This document shows positions 7,735-17,799 of a stretch of DNA of 64,000 bases, in pieces; position 1 is the stretch's first letter; every line of letters begins with the position of its first letter. The stretch is from Bin87 sp965220265 (GTDB lineage: Bacteria; Chloroflexota; Dehalococcoidia; Lucifugimonadales; UBA3495). Location: positions 3,782,001 to 3,846,000 of the forward strand of contig CBDCPM010000004.1 in NCBI GenBank assembly GCA_965220265.1. The letters run 5' to 3'. Made by a program: the position numbers and the translations under genes. A model generated the notes under the pieces. It saw only the letters and a program-made list of their open reading frames with translations. It made no database searches and had not been told where the DNA came from.

Positions 7735-9447
7735 GCCCGAATCCACCGAAGGGATGCGTGGGGGCTGGCTACGCAAGGGAAGAGAAGCGTGGGTGATGGG
7801 ACAGCAGTGCCCTGACGCCGCCGGATTCGAGCGGGTGAGGGTAGAGACAGCTACGCCAGAGGGATGTTGACGGCTCGCGAGTGGCCGCGGAGGGCGAGAT
7901 CGTCGGGCAGATGGCAGCTGGAGACACGCGGTGCTCAGCCTGACGCGGGACGGTCAGGCGGTTGGACGGTCTGGTTGAAGGGTCGGACGCCGAAGGCGGC
8001 GTCAGGAAGGGAGCGGCAGGGCTCGCAATCGCTCCAGGGCGCGACTGAACTGGTTCTCCCAGGGCCAGCCCTTGGGAAGGTGCAGGGTGAGGCGACGGGC
8101 CTTGCGGGTGATGCGTCCGGCCAGGGAGAAGAAGCGTCGCCGCAGGGTCTTGGTGGTAACCACCAGCTCGCCCAGGCCGATGCGCGCCGTCCAGCGAGCC
8201 AGATTGTGGGCCATGACCTGCACCGCCAGCCAGGCGGCGTTGGCGGGGAAGCGTCCCGAGGGAAGATGATTGAGGCCCACGCCGTACTTCAGGTCGCGGA
8301 TGGCGTTCTCGATCTCGGCATGGCGGCGGTGGTCGGCCTCCAGTTCCAGAGTGTCGCCCTCCCGGTCGGTGATGCAGGCGTGATAGCTGTAGTCGGTAAG
8401 CAGCGCCAGTTGGGAACCAGGCGCGGGCTGCACTCTGCGGACGATGAGCCGCGTTGGCGCGGCGTCGGGCTCATGCTGGAAGGGTGTGTATTCAGTCTCG
8501 GCCACGTCGGCGCCGCCGTCCATCCAGTAAGGGATGGGCGTCCAGTCCGTCTCGGGTATGGCCTCGATGAGATTGCGCAGGCTTTGGTGCTGGCGGATGG
8601 TGATGGAGTAGCGGACGTCCATCTTGCGGCAGACGGCGACCATGGCGTGGGTGTAGAAGCCGCGGTCGGCGCGGACGGTGAGTTGTCCGGTGGCTCCGGC
8701 GTAGCGCACCCGGCCCACCGTCTCCCGCAGGAAGTGGTCCGCGCCCCGCGCGGTGTTGGCCCGACCCTGGCGCAGCCGCGCCATCAGCACGTCGCCGGTG
8801 TCCGCGGCCACGGCCAGCAGCGGGTGATAGCCCCGCTGGCCGGTGTAGCCATGGCGACGGGCGCCCTCCTTGCCCAGTCCGTAGGTCTCGCAGACGGTGG
8901 AGTCCAGGTCGATGGTCAACGGCGCATCGCCCGGGCCTCCACCGGCAGCCCAGGCCCGAGCCAGGAACTCCCGGCTCACCCGATCCAGCTGGCGAACATG
9001 ACCCCACCGGAAACTGCGTAGAAAGGTCCCCAGGGTGGACGGCGCTTTGACCACGCAGCCGATGGCGCTGGCCGTCCCGCCGGTGCGCAACACGTCGGCG
9101 TCGTCAATGCAGTCGCCGCCGGCCAGCGCCGACGCCACCAGCGTCAGCACCTTGTCCCCCGGGTTGGCTCGACCCGGCGCATCTCCCAGGTCAACGTGGC
9201 GGTCCACCAGCTCACCCAGACCCAGATGGTGGGCCAGGGTGACCGGCAGGAGCAGTCCGGCATTGGCCACCAGACGGTGATCATCGAAGGCGACGTGGAT
9301 GCGGTCGGGGCTGCCCAGTGGTAGCATCTAACAGGTGCTCCTCGTTTCGGGTCGGTTTCTTGTTTCAAAAACCATTATCCCCGAAGCCGGGAGCACTTTC
9401 TCATCCCCTCAGCACGCAGCCACATTCATCCTTTCGGTGGATTGGGG
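7735..9447 (-). mobile_element. IS1380-family insertion sequence, complete
   Basis: Boundaries come from near-identical inverted ends (left CCCGAATCCACCGAAGGGAT, right complement CCCCAATCCACCGAAAGGAT) and the flanking repeat CTTA (7731-7734 and 9448-9451). The element lies in the last few codons of the helicase-TPR gene. Without it, that frame would read ...LYDYNRVSQQRNAIGDLKL and stop at 7694. Confidence 0.85.
8002..9327 (-). CDS. IS1380-family transposase
   Basis: A 441-residue intact DDE transposase of the IS1380 family. Acidic residues are visible in LTIDLDSTVCETYG (D), TVRADRGFYT (D) and RHAEIENAIRDLKYG (E). The C-terminal part has NAAWLAVQVMAHNLARWTARIG, typical of the family. Length and frame are normal, making this one of the few fully intact transposases of the island. 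The start ATG 9327 lies about 120 bp inside the right terminus. Confidence 0.93.
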   Translation of the reverse strand: MLPLGSPDRIHVAFDDHRLVANAGLLLPVTLAHHLGLGELVDRHVDLGDAPGRANPGDKVLTLVASALAGGDCIDDADVLRTGGTASAIGCVVKAPSTLGTFLRSFRWGHVRQLDRVSREFLARAWAAGGGPGDAPLTIDLDSTVCETYGLGKEGARRHGYTGQRGYHPLLAVAADTGDVLMARLRQGRANTARGADHFLRETVGRVRYAGATGQLTVRADRGFYTHAMVAVCRKMDVRYSITIRQHQSLRNLIEAIPETDWTPIPYWMDGGADVAETEYTPFQHEPDAAPTRLIVRRVQPAPGSQLALLTDYSYHACITDREGDTLELEADHRRHAEIENAIRDLKYGVGLNHLPSGRFPANAAWLAVQVMAHNLARWTARIGLGELVVTTKTLRRRFFSLAGRITRKARRLTLHLPKGWPWENQFSRALERLRALPLPS

Positions 9448-11075
9448 CTTACGCGGTTGTAGTCATATAGCGCTAGGAAAGGCTGACCGCTCTGTTCCCA
9501 AAGGCCTGCACGCTCTTGACGCGGTTGCGCAAACCAAGGGTCGATTTCAATTGCCCTTGTTTGATCTTGCATGGCAAGTTCCACTTCCCCTGTCCTTTCG
9601 TAGAAAATGCCACGATGGCACCAATGGGTTGACTTGTCTGGGTTTAATTGGATCGCCCGATCTAAGTCTGATATCGCTGCGTCGTACTGGTGCATCCGAC
9701 GGAAACGGTCACCTCTCAATCCATAGGCTCCGTCATGTTCCGAATCCAAAGAAATTGCTCGGTCGTACGCAGCTACCCCTTCTTCATATCTGCCCGTGAT
9801 TCCGGCTTGCCTGCACAGCGCGTAGCCCAGTCCCATCCACATTTCCGCGTCTCCAGCGTTGTGGATTGTCTTATCCTCAAAATAACGACGCATCTGTTCC
9901 CACAGATTGGGTCCGAATCGCCGCCCTCCGACTTTGGCGTTTAGGTACTGGAGACCGACGCATGGATAATCTCCTATTTTGATTGGGAGTTCTGTTATGT
10001 CTATTCCGACCGGGCCATGCTGATATTGCCCCAACCTCATATGCTGGACGTCGTCCGCTTGAGCGTTGGCATTATGCGGAATGCGGGCTCGGCAGTAGTA
10101 CGCCCATCGCATTGTGTCCTGGTTTCCGTCGCGAATAGCCCAACTTAGTTTGTCGTACGCTTCGTGGTAATCGCCATCGATCGCCAACAGGATGGCGTCG
10201 TCCAAATACCGCTCGGCTTGTTGATATCTCTGGTTTGCCGGCCTAACTTGAAGCTCCAAAAGACGTGATTGGATTTGTACATTCCACGACAGTGTCGTGA
10301 TCGGTCCACCATTTGGCTCAACGACCATGAGCACCTGTTCGGCAGCGTCAGCTGCGCCATTCCGGACGAGTGTTTCTGCAGCGGTGCACCGTAACTCACG
10401 AGCACCCTCTACCACATCACTGGTATAGGAAATCGTGCGAAGCCAACCCTCGACATCGCCTACAAAGTACCCTGCGTGGTCTGGACTCGAAGCGAAACGG
10501 TTCAAGCTCTGGCCGAGTTCCTGGAACACGGGAGGTAGGGCCTCAAATAGCCAAGCGCCTTCTTCCCCCAGTGCGGTCGCTGCGTCGAGCAAGGAAAACG
10601 GGGGACTTTCGCGATCAAGCGCCGAATCATTCAGGTGCTGGAAAGCTTCGGCGTACTCCACGCTCTCCAACGAGTCAGCGGCTTCTTCGGCCATGCTGAC
10701 TATCTCATCGCGGCTCAAGCTGCGAGGTAAACCATCTATCATCAGTCGAGCGGCAGTAGCCAACAACGTCAGACCAACCTCTCTGCGCGTACCGGGATCG
10801 GATATACCGTTGGGCAAGTCGGCGTCCCCAAGCAGTTGTATCGATTGAACCGCACGTTGCCAAGACCGTCCCGGTGCGTTGTCAATGAGATTACGAGCCT
10901 CGTTCATCACCGCAATGGCTCGCTCTTCTGGCAGGACGTCAGCATTATCGAAAAAGTCAATCAAATCTTCATGCGAGTAGATCGCGGCACTGTCCAGCAA
11001 ATTTCGGCCAGATTCCCGCGCAACGTCGTCTGGCTCGACATCAACAAAAACAAGTGTTTCCGTAGTCCTGCTTAG

Positions 11076-12148
11076 TATTACAGCCGCGCTTTGTGGGAAG
11101 GACTCATGTCGCTGACCGTGCCCGAAGTTAGACGGCTGTTATGCACGCTGCTGTGACTACTTTATGAGAGCACTGACCTGCCTATATGGTAGCCGTGGTG
11201 GAGCCGGTGGCACCAAGCCCGATCCTTGGAATCCCTTAGAGCCTGTCTACGATCTTTTGAGGATTAGCACCATGAAGGCAAGCACCGCCATTTGCAGGCT
11301 GGTATTGAGCTTCCTTTCACAGTTCTTCCAGAGTCGGCGGCACTTTTCCAGCCAGGCGAAAGACCGCTCCACCACCCATCGCTTTGGAAGCACCACGAAG
11401 GTGTGCAGTTCGTGGCGTTTCACGACTTCCACTGCGGCTCCCAACAGGCTTTGCACCGCAGCGGCAAAGGGCTTCCCGGTGTAACCCCCGTCCACCAGCA
11501 CCTTCTGGACCTGGCTGAGGTCGGCCCGGTTTTCGTCAAACATCGCCAAAGCCCCAGCCCGGTCGGTAACATTGGCGGTAGTCACATGTATCGCATGGGG
11601 CAATCCTTGCGTGTCCACCGCGATGTGACGCTTGATTCCGGACACCTTCTTGCCCGCGTCATAGCCCTTGCTATCGGCACTGTCCGTGTTCTTGACGCTC
11701 TGGGAGTCCACGATGCAGAAGCTGGTCTGCTCTTTCCGTCCATTGCTTTGCCGGACCGCGCCAACCGATTTTTTTTAGGACTTGCTCCAGAATGGATTCT
11801 TTCGCCGGGCCAGGCTGCTCGCTCCATTGCCGGAAATACTGGTAGCAAGTGCGCCAATTGGGGAAGTCCGCGGGCAGCATTCGCCACTGGCACCCGCTTT
11901 TCAAGAGGTACAGCACGCCGCAGAAAACGTCATACAAGTCCACGGTGCGGGGTTTGGTCCGGCGGCGAGCCGACTCCAACGTCGGCAGAATCCGGGCGAA
12001 TTGCTTCCGGCTGATGTCGCTGGGATAGGAATGAGACATGATTACCCCTCCCCTGATAATAGTCTCAACTTAACCTATTTCAGAGATCGTAGACAGGTTC
12101 TTACAAGAGACTCTTTCAGAGGCCCTCAATTCAAGTGCAACTGTAATA
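11076..12148. mobile_element. Non-autonomous IS701-like element, split by IS5
   Basis: The ends TATTACAGCCGCGCTTTG (11076) and CAAGTGCAACTGTAATA (to 12148) are inverted and resemble the ends of the IS701 copy at 12597-14028. The target duplication is TTAG (11072-11075 and 12149-12152). Subtracting the IS5 at 11239-12100 leaves about 208 bp. Part of it (11107-11157) matches the 3' end of the IS701 transposase gene, so it is an internally deleted derivative. It sits in helicase motif VI. Confidence 0.85.
11239..12100 (-). mobile_element. IS5-family element, copy 1 (A8 form)
   Basis: An 862-bp element with inverted ends GAGCCTGTCTACGATC and GAACCTGTCTACGATC and target duplication TTA (11236-11238, 12101-12103). 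The transposase (12039 to 11247) is split because its internal A-run has eight A (the T-run ending at 11776) where the copy at 14205 has seven. Part A is SHSYPSDISRKQFARILP...VLKK; part B starts before MDSQSVKNTDSADSKGYDAG and ends FMVLILKRS. It is nearly identical to the copy at 32140-33001 (the one base I noticed is at about 11827), so it moved recently. Confidence 0.9.
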
Positions 12149-12596
12149 TTAGTGCCACCCTAAGTTGGTCAATGGAAGTGCGCCGCGAATGGTGCTCCAG
12201 TTCTGGCGAGTCGATATGTGCAGAAATGTCCGCGTTCAAATTTTTCGACAGCGTTCCCGCGTTGAGTACACAGACTGTCTGGTATTCCAGCCCTTTGACG
12301 ACATCCGGAGTCAGTACCATATCGTGCAGACGGTCCGGTAACCATTGCGGTACATCGTTGTTAGGCGACACAACAGCCAAATCTGGCACCTTGTTGAGCC
12401 TCTCCAAAAGCGTAACCGCGTCAGCGCAATCATGCACATCAACATAAAGGAGTGATGCGTCGAAAGGGTCGCCGCCCGATTGATGCTGCTGGTTAGCAGG
12501 TCGCATCCCACGTTCAAGCCCAGCAGCCACATATAGTTGTGAGGCCCTCTCGATAACTTGGGAAATCCGGTCTGGGGCTCGGAGGTTGGCCTCTAG

Positions 12597-14028
12597 TATT
12601 ACAGTCGCGCTTGCCTTTGGTAGGATAGGCCCATGATTACTGGTGAGAGCGGAGGGGTTGGAAATGGGTCAGACATTACTGGAGCGAGAGGCCGTGCTGG
12701 AGGAAACGCTGGACTGGGAGGCTGGGCTCCAGGCGCTGCACGGGCGTATCGCGTCGCGTTTCAGCCGCAGTGAGTCTCGGCAGCGGGTTCTGGCGTACCG
12801 GCAAGGATTGCTGGGGTCGGTGGAGCGCAAGAATGGGTGGCAGTTGGCGGAATATGCTGGCGACGCCACGCCGGACGGGGTGCAGCGGTTGCTGGCGGTG
12901 TACCACTGGGACGCTGATGAGGTGCGGGAGGACCTGCAAGGGTACGTAGTGGAGCATCTGGGCGACCCCGGCGGGGTGCTGGTAGTGGATGAGACGGGGT
13001 TTCTGAAGCAAGGCCAGAAGTCGGTGGGGGTAAAGCGTCAGTACAGCGGCACGGCGGGGAAGGTGGAGAACTGTCAGATCGGGGTGTTCCTGGCGTATGG
13101 CAGCCGCCACGGCGCGGCCTTTCTGGATCGGGAGCTGTATCTGCCCCAGGAATGGGCGGAGGATGTGGAGCGGCGGCGGGAAGCCGGTGTCCCGGAAGGG
13201 GTGGTCTTTCATACCAAGGCACAACTGGCTCAGGAGATGATCAGCCGCGCGGTGGCGGTTGGGGTGCCCTTTGCCTGGGTAACGGGGGATACGGTGTACG
13301 GCAATGACCGGAAACTGCGACGGTGGCTGGAGGAACAGAGCCTGTCCTACGCGCTGGCGGTGAAGAACAATGAGCCGCTGTGGGCGGATACGGAGGGTGG
13401 CTCAGCCCAAGTGGCAGCCCGTGAACTGGCCCAGCAGATACCCGATGACCGGTGGCAACGTCTGAGCGCCGGTGATGGCAGCAAGGGGCCGCGCCTCTAC
13501 GATTGGGGATGGTTGCCGATAGGACCCTGGTCAGCACTGGATCAGGGGCGTTGGCTGCTGGTGCGTCGCAGCATCGCCGATCCTGAGGAGCTGCCTACTA
13601 CGCCTGTTTTAGTACGGGAGAGGTAGCGCTGGCGGAACTGGTGCGCGTGGCGGGCACCCGGTGGATCATCGAAGACGCCTTCAAGGAGGCCAAGCAGGAG
13701 GTGGGGCTGGACGAGTATGAGGTACGCCAGTGGGTCGGCTGGTACCGGCACATCACCCTGGCGCTGCTGGCCCATGCCTTTCTGGCGGTAATCCGGTCCT
13801 ATGCCGCCGGTGGCGACGGTAAAAGGGGGATAGGTTCGTGGGAGAACTCATCCCACTGACTGTGCCCGAGGTCAGACGACTGCTATGCCGGCTGCTGTGG
13901 CTGCCCCGTGGCAGTCCTGCCCTGACCATCCACTGGTCGGGATGGAGACGTCGGCACCAGGCCCGAGCCATGCAATGCCACTACCGGAGACGCCTTCAGA
14001 CACCTGCTCCTCAAGCGCGACTGTAATA
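12597..14028 (+). mobile_element. IS701-family insertion sequence, copy 1
   Basis: A 1432-bp element with long inverted ends TATTACAGTCGCGCTTG and CAAGCGCGACTGTAATA, and target duplication CTAG (12593-12596 and 14029-14032). It lies within the helicase gene; the helicase frame closes as QEFGL-EANLRAPDRISQ after removal. Confidence 0.92.
12643..14026 (+). pseudogene. IS701-family transposase, frameshifted twice
   Basis: IS701-type DDE transposase. The intact first part (12643-13626) has VLVVDETGFLKQGQKSVGVKRQYSGT (catalytic Asp region), FAWVTGDTVYGNDRKLR (second Asp) and QRLSAGDGSKGPRLYDW. At about 13591 one base seems missing: ELPTTPVL should read LAYYACFSTGEVALAELVRVAG, which continues in the next frame with TRWIIEDAFKEAKQEVGLDEYEVRQW (the Glu). 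A second frame change at about 13825 leads to ELIPLTVPEVRRLLCRLLW and the basic C-terminus RRRHQARAMQCHYRRRL. Functional copies would be about 440-460 residues. The start is ATG 12643 or the nearby ATG 12664. Confidence 0.88.
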
Positions 14029-14204
14029 CTAGACCGAATTCCTGCGGCTGCGTAAGGCGAGCTGCCAACAAATCGTTGAGGCGTGCCCACTCAAAGCCGG
14101 AAGGAGGCACCGCTTGGCCTTCGTCGCCTGCCAACATGAACCAGGGTGCGTGTCCGCGCCGGCGAGCGGTAGCGCGACATAATTCAACCAGCACCGCAAT
14201 CTCA

Positions 14205-15065
14205 GAACCTGTCTACGATCTCTGGAATAGGTTAAGTTGCGACTATGATCAGGGGAGGGGTAATCATGTCTCATTCTTATCCCAGCGACATCAGCCGGAA
14301 GCAATTCGCCCGGATTCTGCCGACGTTGGAGTCGGCCCGCCGCCGGACCAAGCCCCGCACCGTGGACTTATATGACGTTTTCTGCGGCGTGCTGTACCTC
14401 TTGAAAAGCGGGTGCCAGTGGCGAATGCTGCCCGCGGACTTCCCCAATTGGCGCACTTGCTACCAGTATTTCCGGCAGTGGAGCGAGCAGCCTGGCCCGG
14501 GTCAGGATTCCATTCTGGAGCGTGTCCTAAAAAAATCGGTTGGCGCGGTCCGACAAAGCAATGGACGGAAAGAGCCGACCAGCTTCTGCATCGTGGACTC
14601 CCAGAGCGTCAAGAACACGGACAGTGCCGATAGCAAGGGCTATGACGCGGGCAAGAAGGTGTCCGGAATCAAGCGTCACATCGCGGTGGACACGCAAGGA
14701 TTGCCCCATGCGATACACGTGACTACCGCCAATGTTACCGACCCGGCTGGGGCTTTGGCGATGTTTGACGAAAACCGGTCCGGCCGCAATCAGGTCCAGA
14801 AGGTGCTGGTGGACGGGGGTTACACCGGGAAGCCCTTTGCCACTGCGGTGCAAAGCTTGTTGGGAGCCGCGGTGGAAGTGGTGCAACGCAACGAACTGCA
14901 CACTTTCGTGGTGCTTCCAAAGCGATGGGTGGTGGAGCGGTCTTTCGCCTGGCTGGAAAAGTGCCGCCGACTCTGGAAGAACTGCGAAAGGAAGCTCAAT
15001 ACCAGCCGGCAGATGGTGGTGCTTGCCTTCATGGTGCTAATCCTAAAAAGATTGTAAACAGGCTC
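14205..15065 (+). mobile_element. IS5-family element, copy 2 (A7 form, intact)
   Basis: An 861-bp element with target duplication TCA (14202-14204 and 15066-15068) and ends GAACCTGTCTACGATC (left) and GAGCCTGTTTACAATC (right complement). It is one base shorter than copies 1 and 3 because of the A7 run. It interrupts the helicase gene within the Walker B region, and removal restores VDEVQDLTLPEIAVLVEL. Confidence 0.92.
14245..15057 (+). CDS. IS5-family transposase, intact
   Basis: A 270-residue complete transposase. The N-terminal DUF4096-like domain (SRKQFARILPTLESARRRTKP, LKSGCQWRMLPADFPNW) is followed by the catalytic domain with D (FCIVDSQSVKN), D (VLVDGGYTGKPF) and E (RWVVERSFAWLEKCRRLWKN). 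The ATG at 14245 or the in-frame ATG 14266 could start it; SHSYPSD follows the latter and GAGGGGTAATC precedes it, which favours 14266. This copy can supply transposase to the A8 copies at 11239 and 32140. Confidence 0.92.
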   Translation: MIRGGVIMSHSYPSDISRKQFARILPTLESARRRTKPRTVDLYDVFCGVLYLLKSGCQWRMLPADFPNWRTCYQYFRQWSEQPGPGQDSILERVLKKSVGAVRQSNGRKEPTSFCIVDSQSVKNTDSADSKGYDAGKKVSGIKRHIAVDTQGLPHAIHVTTANVTDPAGALAMFDENRSGRNQVQKVLVDGGYTGKPFATAVQSLLGAAVEVVQRNELHTFVVLPKRWVVERSFAWLEKCRRLWKNCERKLNTSRQMVVLAFMVLILKRL

Positions 15066-16261
15066 TCAGGAAGGGTCAAGTCTTGCACTTCATCAACCGC
15101 GATGCGGTCGAATTGCGTTAAACCACCAGAGACTTCGTCGCGCCGCAGTCGCCTGATAGCTTCAAAGGAAGCCGCCAGTTCGGGAAATACATTATCGACC
15201 ACTACGTGTGATTCGATCAGGCGTGCAATATTGAGCAAGGCGCTCGCTGCTCTTTCTCCTATCCCGACACTAAGGCCCCGAATTCGGAAGTATTCCTCGT
15301 CGCCCAGCCTCCACAGCGTTTCGCCAAACCGAGTGCAACCCGGATTGCCTGGAATGGTGCGGCCTAACAAGATCGCGCGCAATTCGGAGTACAGGGCTTC
15401 GTCTCGATCCGCCCAAGGACCTAAAACGTTACGGCCAATGCGAGCTTGGGCCACCGTTGCGGAAAAGGCGGCGCGGCTGCTGGCATATGTGACGCGGGCG
15501 ACATCATAACCGGAAATTGAACCCAGCAAGGTGATGAAATCGTGCTCGTCAACCACCACATCGTCGGGCGCAAAAGTGGATAGCCGTTCCCTGGCCAGCC
15601 TGGTTAATTCACGCGACCAAGTAACATAGAGTACGCGTTGATTTTGACGGGCTTCTACAGCGCGCCAAAGCGTTGTCGTCTTTCCAGATCCGGGATGGCC
15701 GGACAGCAAACGAACTGGACTGTTGTCGTTGACAAACCTGCGCTGGTCATCCGTCCAGGGCTGGGTGACGAAGGACTCATCTGTACTGTTAACGTCGTTC
15801 TGGGTCAGATCGTAATATTCGCTGTCGATATTGCCGATAGAGAGCGGCTCGTGATCGTCATGATGACGTACTGCGCTCACCCAAATTCGATTGCCAGTAC
15901 CGCTCGCCACACCATATGTAGGTGGGCTTCCTGAGGGCGCCCACCAAAGGTAATATTGCATACCCCCGTTTCCTCCCAGAGGGGAGCGTCGCCAACCTCG
16001 ATTTTCACCCGTGCACCCCTTTACCACAGCCGTACGCCCGTGCGCTGCCAATTGCTGCAAAATCAGACCCAGTCGCCGGCGCAAGTGCGGCATGCCATCT
16101 AATGCTTCCGAAACCGATTCGTGCAAATGCAACGAGCAGTTCGGGTCGCCGAAGCGAATACTGTTGGATTCGGATATTGGATCAGATCGGAAGGAAATCA
16201 GGGTCATGGATGGCCGTCTCCTGTCTCGGAAAGTTCCGTTGCCAGTGTCGCATCGAATTCT

Positions 16262-16693
16262 AACAGGATGTTGAAATGACGGGTTGATTGGTGGGTGAGG
16301 CGGGTTGGTTGACGCTGGTGGTGGGCTGGCCGGCGGTGGTCAGGACAGACCTATTCCACGGTTCACATTGCCGGTGTCAGTTTCCGGCCTCCAGCCACCG
16401 TCTTCACTCAGCGAAAGACCTCTTCGATCGGTTTCGTGGTTCGTTGGCATAAACGATAATCATCATGCCGAGTGGTGCGCGGGTCAAAAGCGGGCGCGAG
16501 CTGGGCCAGCCCTGATCCACCAGAGGCTTGATCTGTCGGATGGGATGGTGCTGTGGCACCAAGGCGTTGGGCGTAACCACTGTCAACGTGGCGGCCTGCC
16601 GAGCCGCTTTGCCACTCATGGGAAACCCCCTCTACAGAAGATGACAAACCTACCACCCCGCGCTTGGGCCGCCGGCATTTTCAACACCCTGCA
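16262..16693 (-). pseudogene. Internally deleted IS remnant with transposase fragment
   Basis: A sequence of about 430 bp bounded by imperfect inverted ends (left CAGGATGTTGAAATGAC, right complement CAGGGTGTTGAAAATGC). The minus strand keeps a piece of transposase N-terminus, VPQHHPIRQIKPLVDQ (about 16560-16510). After a frame change it continues as GLAQLAPAFDPRTTRHDD, matching the usual PIRQIKPLVDQALAQLSPLFD of large IS5/IS1182-type transposases. The rest of the gene is gone. Confidence 0.65.
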
Positions 16694-16811
16694 AGCTCTG
16701 AGGATGGGGCTTAGGTCTATCAGGAAACTTTAAGTGATAACGTCCGTCAGGTACATATGGGCTAAACGCCGTGCCTTGAATCGTACATTGCACCATCCTC
16801 GGGAACGGCCT

Positions 16812-17520
16812 AGTACTCGGTCAAATTTGTATTGGCGTATGAAGGCTGAAATGGGCTGCGGTCGCTAGGCTTGGGATCAAACAGTGGTGCGGGAGGTGCG
16901 TCAGCCATGGCTCAGGAGAAATTTGCGGTACAGTTGTCGGAGGAAGATCGGAGCCAGCTGGAGCGGCTGACCCGCAGTGGTCAACACTCGGCGCGGGTCA
17001 TCAATCGGGCGCGCATCCTGCTCAAGACCGATGAGGGCTGGAGCGCCTCCCAGGTGGCGTCGGCCCTGGATACGTCGCCGCGCACGGTGTTTCGCACCAA
17101 GCGGCGATACGCCGAGGAGGGATTGGACGGCGTGCTGTACGACCGTCCCCAGGCCAACCGGTACCGCAAGCTGGACGATCGGGGCGAAGCCCACCTGATT
17201 GCCCTGGCGTGCAGCGACGCGCCCGAGGGCCATGACCACTGGACCCTGCGGTTGCTGGCCGACCAGGTGGTGGAGTTGGGCGTGGTGGAGAGCCTGTCAT
17301 ACGAGACGGTGCGGCTCAAGCTCAAAAAACGTCCTCAAGCCTTGGCGGAAACAGCAGTGGTGCATCTCCCAGATGAACGGGGAGTTTGTGGCGGCTATGG
17401 AGGACGTGCTGGACCTGTACGCCGAACCCTACGACCGCAACCGACCGGTGGTGTGTTTCGACGAGACTTCCACGCAGTTGCTGGCTGAGGTGCGAGAACC
17501 CTTGCCCGCCCAGATGCTCA
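16812..17520 (+). pseudogene. IS630-family transposase, truncated (copy 1)
   Basis: The ORF starts at ATG 16907 after GGGAGGTGCG. An IS630 N-terminus with two helix-turn-helix regions (LSEEDRSQLERLTRSGQHSARVINRARILLK; ASQVASALDTSPRTVFRTKRRY) is followed by LADQVVELGVVESLSYETV. At CTC-AAA-AAA-C (17320-17329) the frame must slip -1 to give KKNVLKPWRKQQWCISQMNGEFVAAMEDVLDLY and the catalytic VVCFDETSTQLLAEVREPLPAQ. The IS630 copy at 36651 needs the same slip at the same place. The coding sequence ends abruptly at about 17515, before the second and third catalytic residues, where it joins unrelated sequence. The left end is near 16812 (CTAGTACTCGG). Confidence 0.8.
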
Positions 17521-17756
17521 ACGCCATTGCCGAACAACGTGGCCGGGAGCACCGCCGTCACCGACACTACCACCAGGCGGCCAACAGACTGCGCGCCGAG
17601 ACCGGCGACGGCGACATCCGGTGCTTCTTCAACTCGCGAAGCGAACTCCACGAGAATTTATACGAAAACGACATGGACGCCACCATTGTGGCCGAAAGCC
17701 TAGACGACGTAGAGACCCTCTTGGACAAGCTACGCCCCCTATTGGCCCAAGCGTAA
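17515..17756 (+). pseudogene. Unrecognised C-terminal fragment fused to IS630 transposase
   Basis: About 80 codons in frame with the truncated IS630 transposase but unlike it: MLNAIAEQRGREHRRHRHYH, AANRLRAETGDGDIRCFF, then an acidic end VAESLDDVETLLDKLRPLLA. The composition and a natural TAA at 17754-17756 suggest the real C-terminus of another gene cut by the insertion. I do not recognise the family. The upstream part of that gene is not in the window. Confidence 0.45.
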
Positions 17757-17799
17757 TCTCATCCACTCTGCCCCGACGAGTAGCGAAATCGCCTGAATC

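Larger units (their letters stand above)
7694..16207 (-). pseudogene. SF1 helicase with C-terminal TPR region, split by four insertions
   Basis: One gene read right to left in pieces: 16207-15066, 14204-14029, 12596-12149, 11075-9448 and 7734-7694. Each junction closes in frame when insert and target duplication are removed: DLTLPE-IAVLVEL, QEFGL-EANLRAPDR, RVALS-RTTETLVFVDVE, LYDYNR-VSQQRN. The rebuilt product is about 1150 residues. It has an N-terminal region with YYLWWAPSG and VSAVRHHDDHEPL, Walker A (GHPGSGKTTTL), Walker B (IAVDEVQDL), motif III-like (MLAGDEGQAV), a motif VI-like segment (RVALSRTTETLV), then a roughly 500-residue helical part with TPR units (YEEGVAAYDRAISLDSEHDGAY, YDAAISDLDRAIQLNPDKS). 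It resembles UvrD/Rep helicases with a dedicated C-terminal partner domain. A defence role is inference from context. Confidence 0.85.

Noticed and set aside
7864..9021. Long plus-strand ORF (385 codons) opposite the IS1380 transposase
   Set aside because: Antisense shadow of an intact DDE transposase; low-complexity, no motifs.
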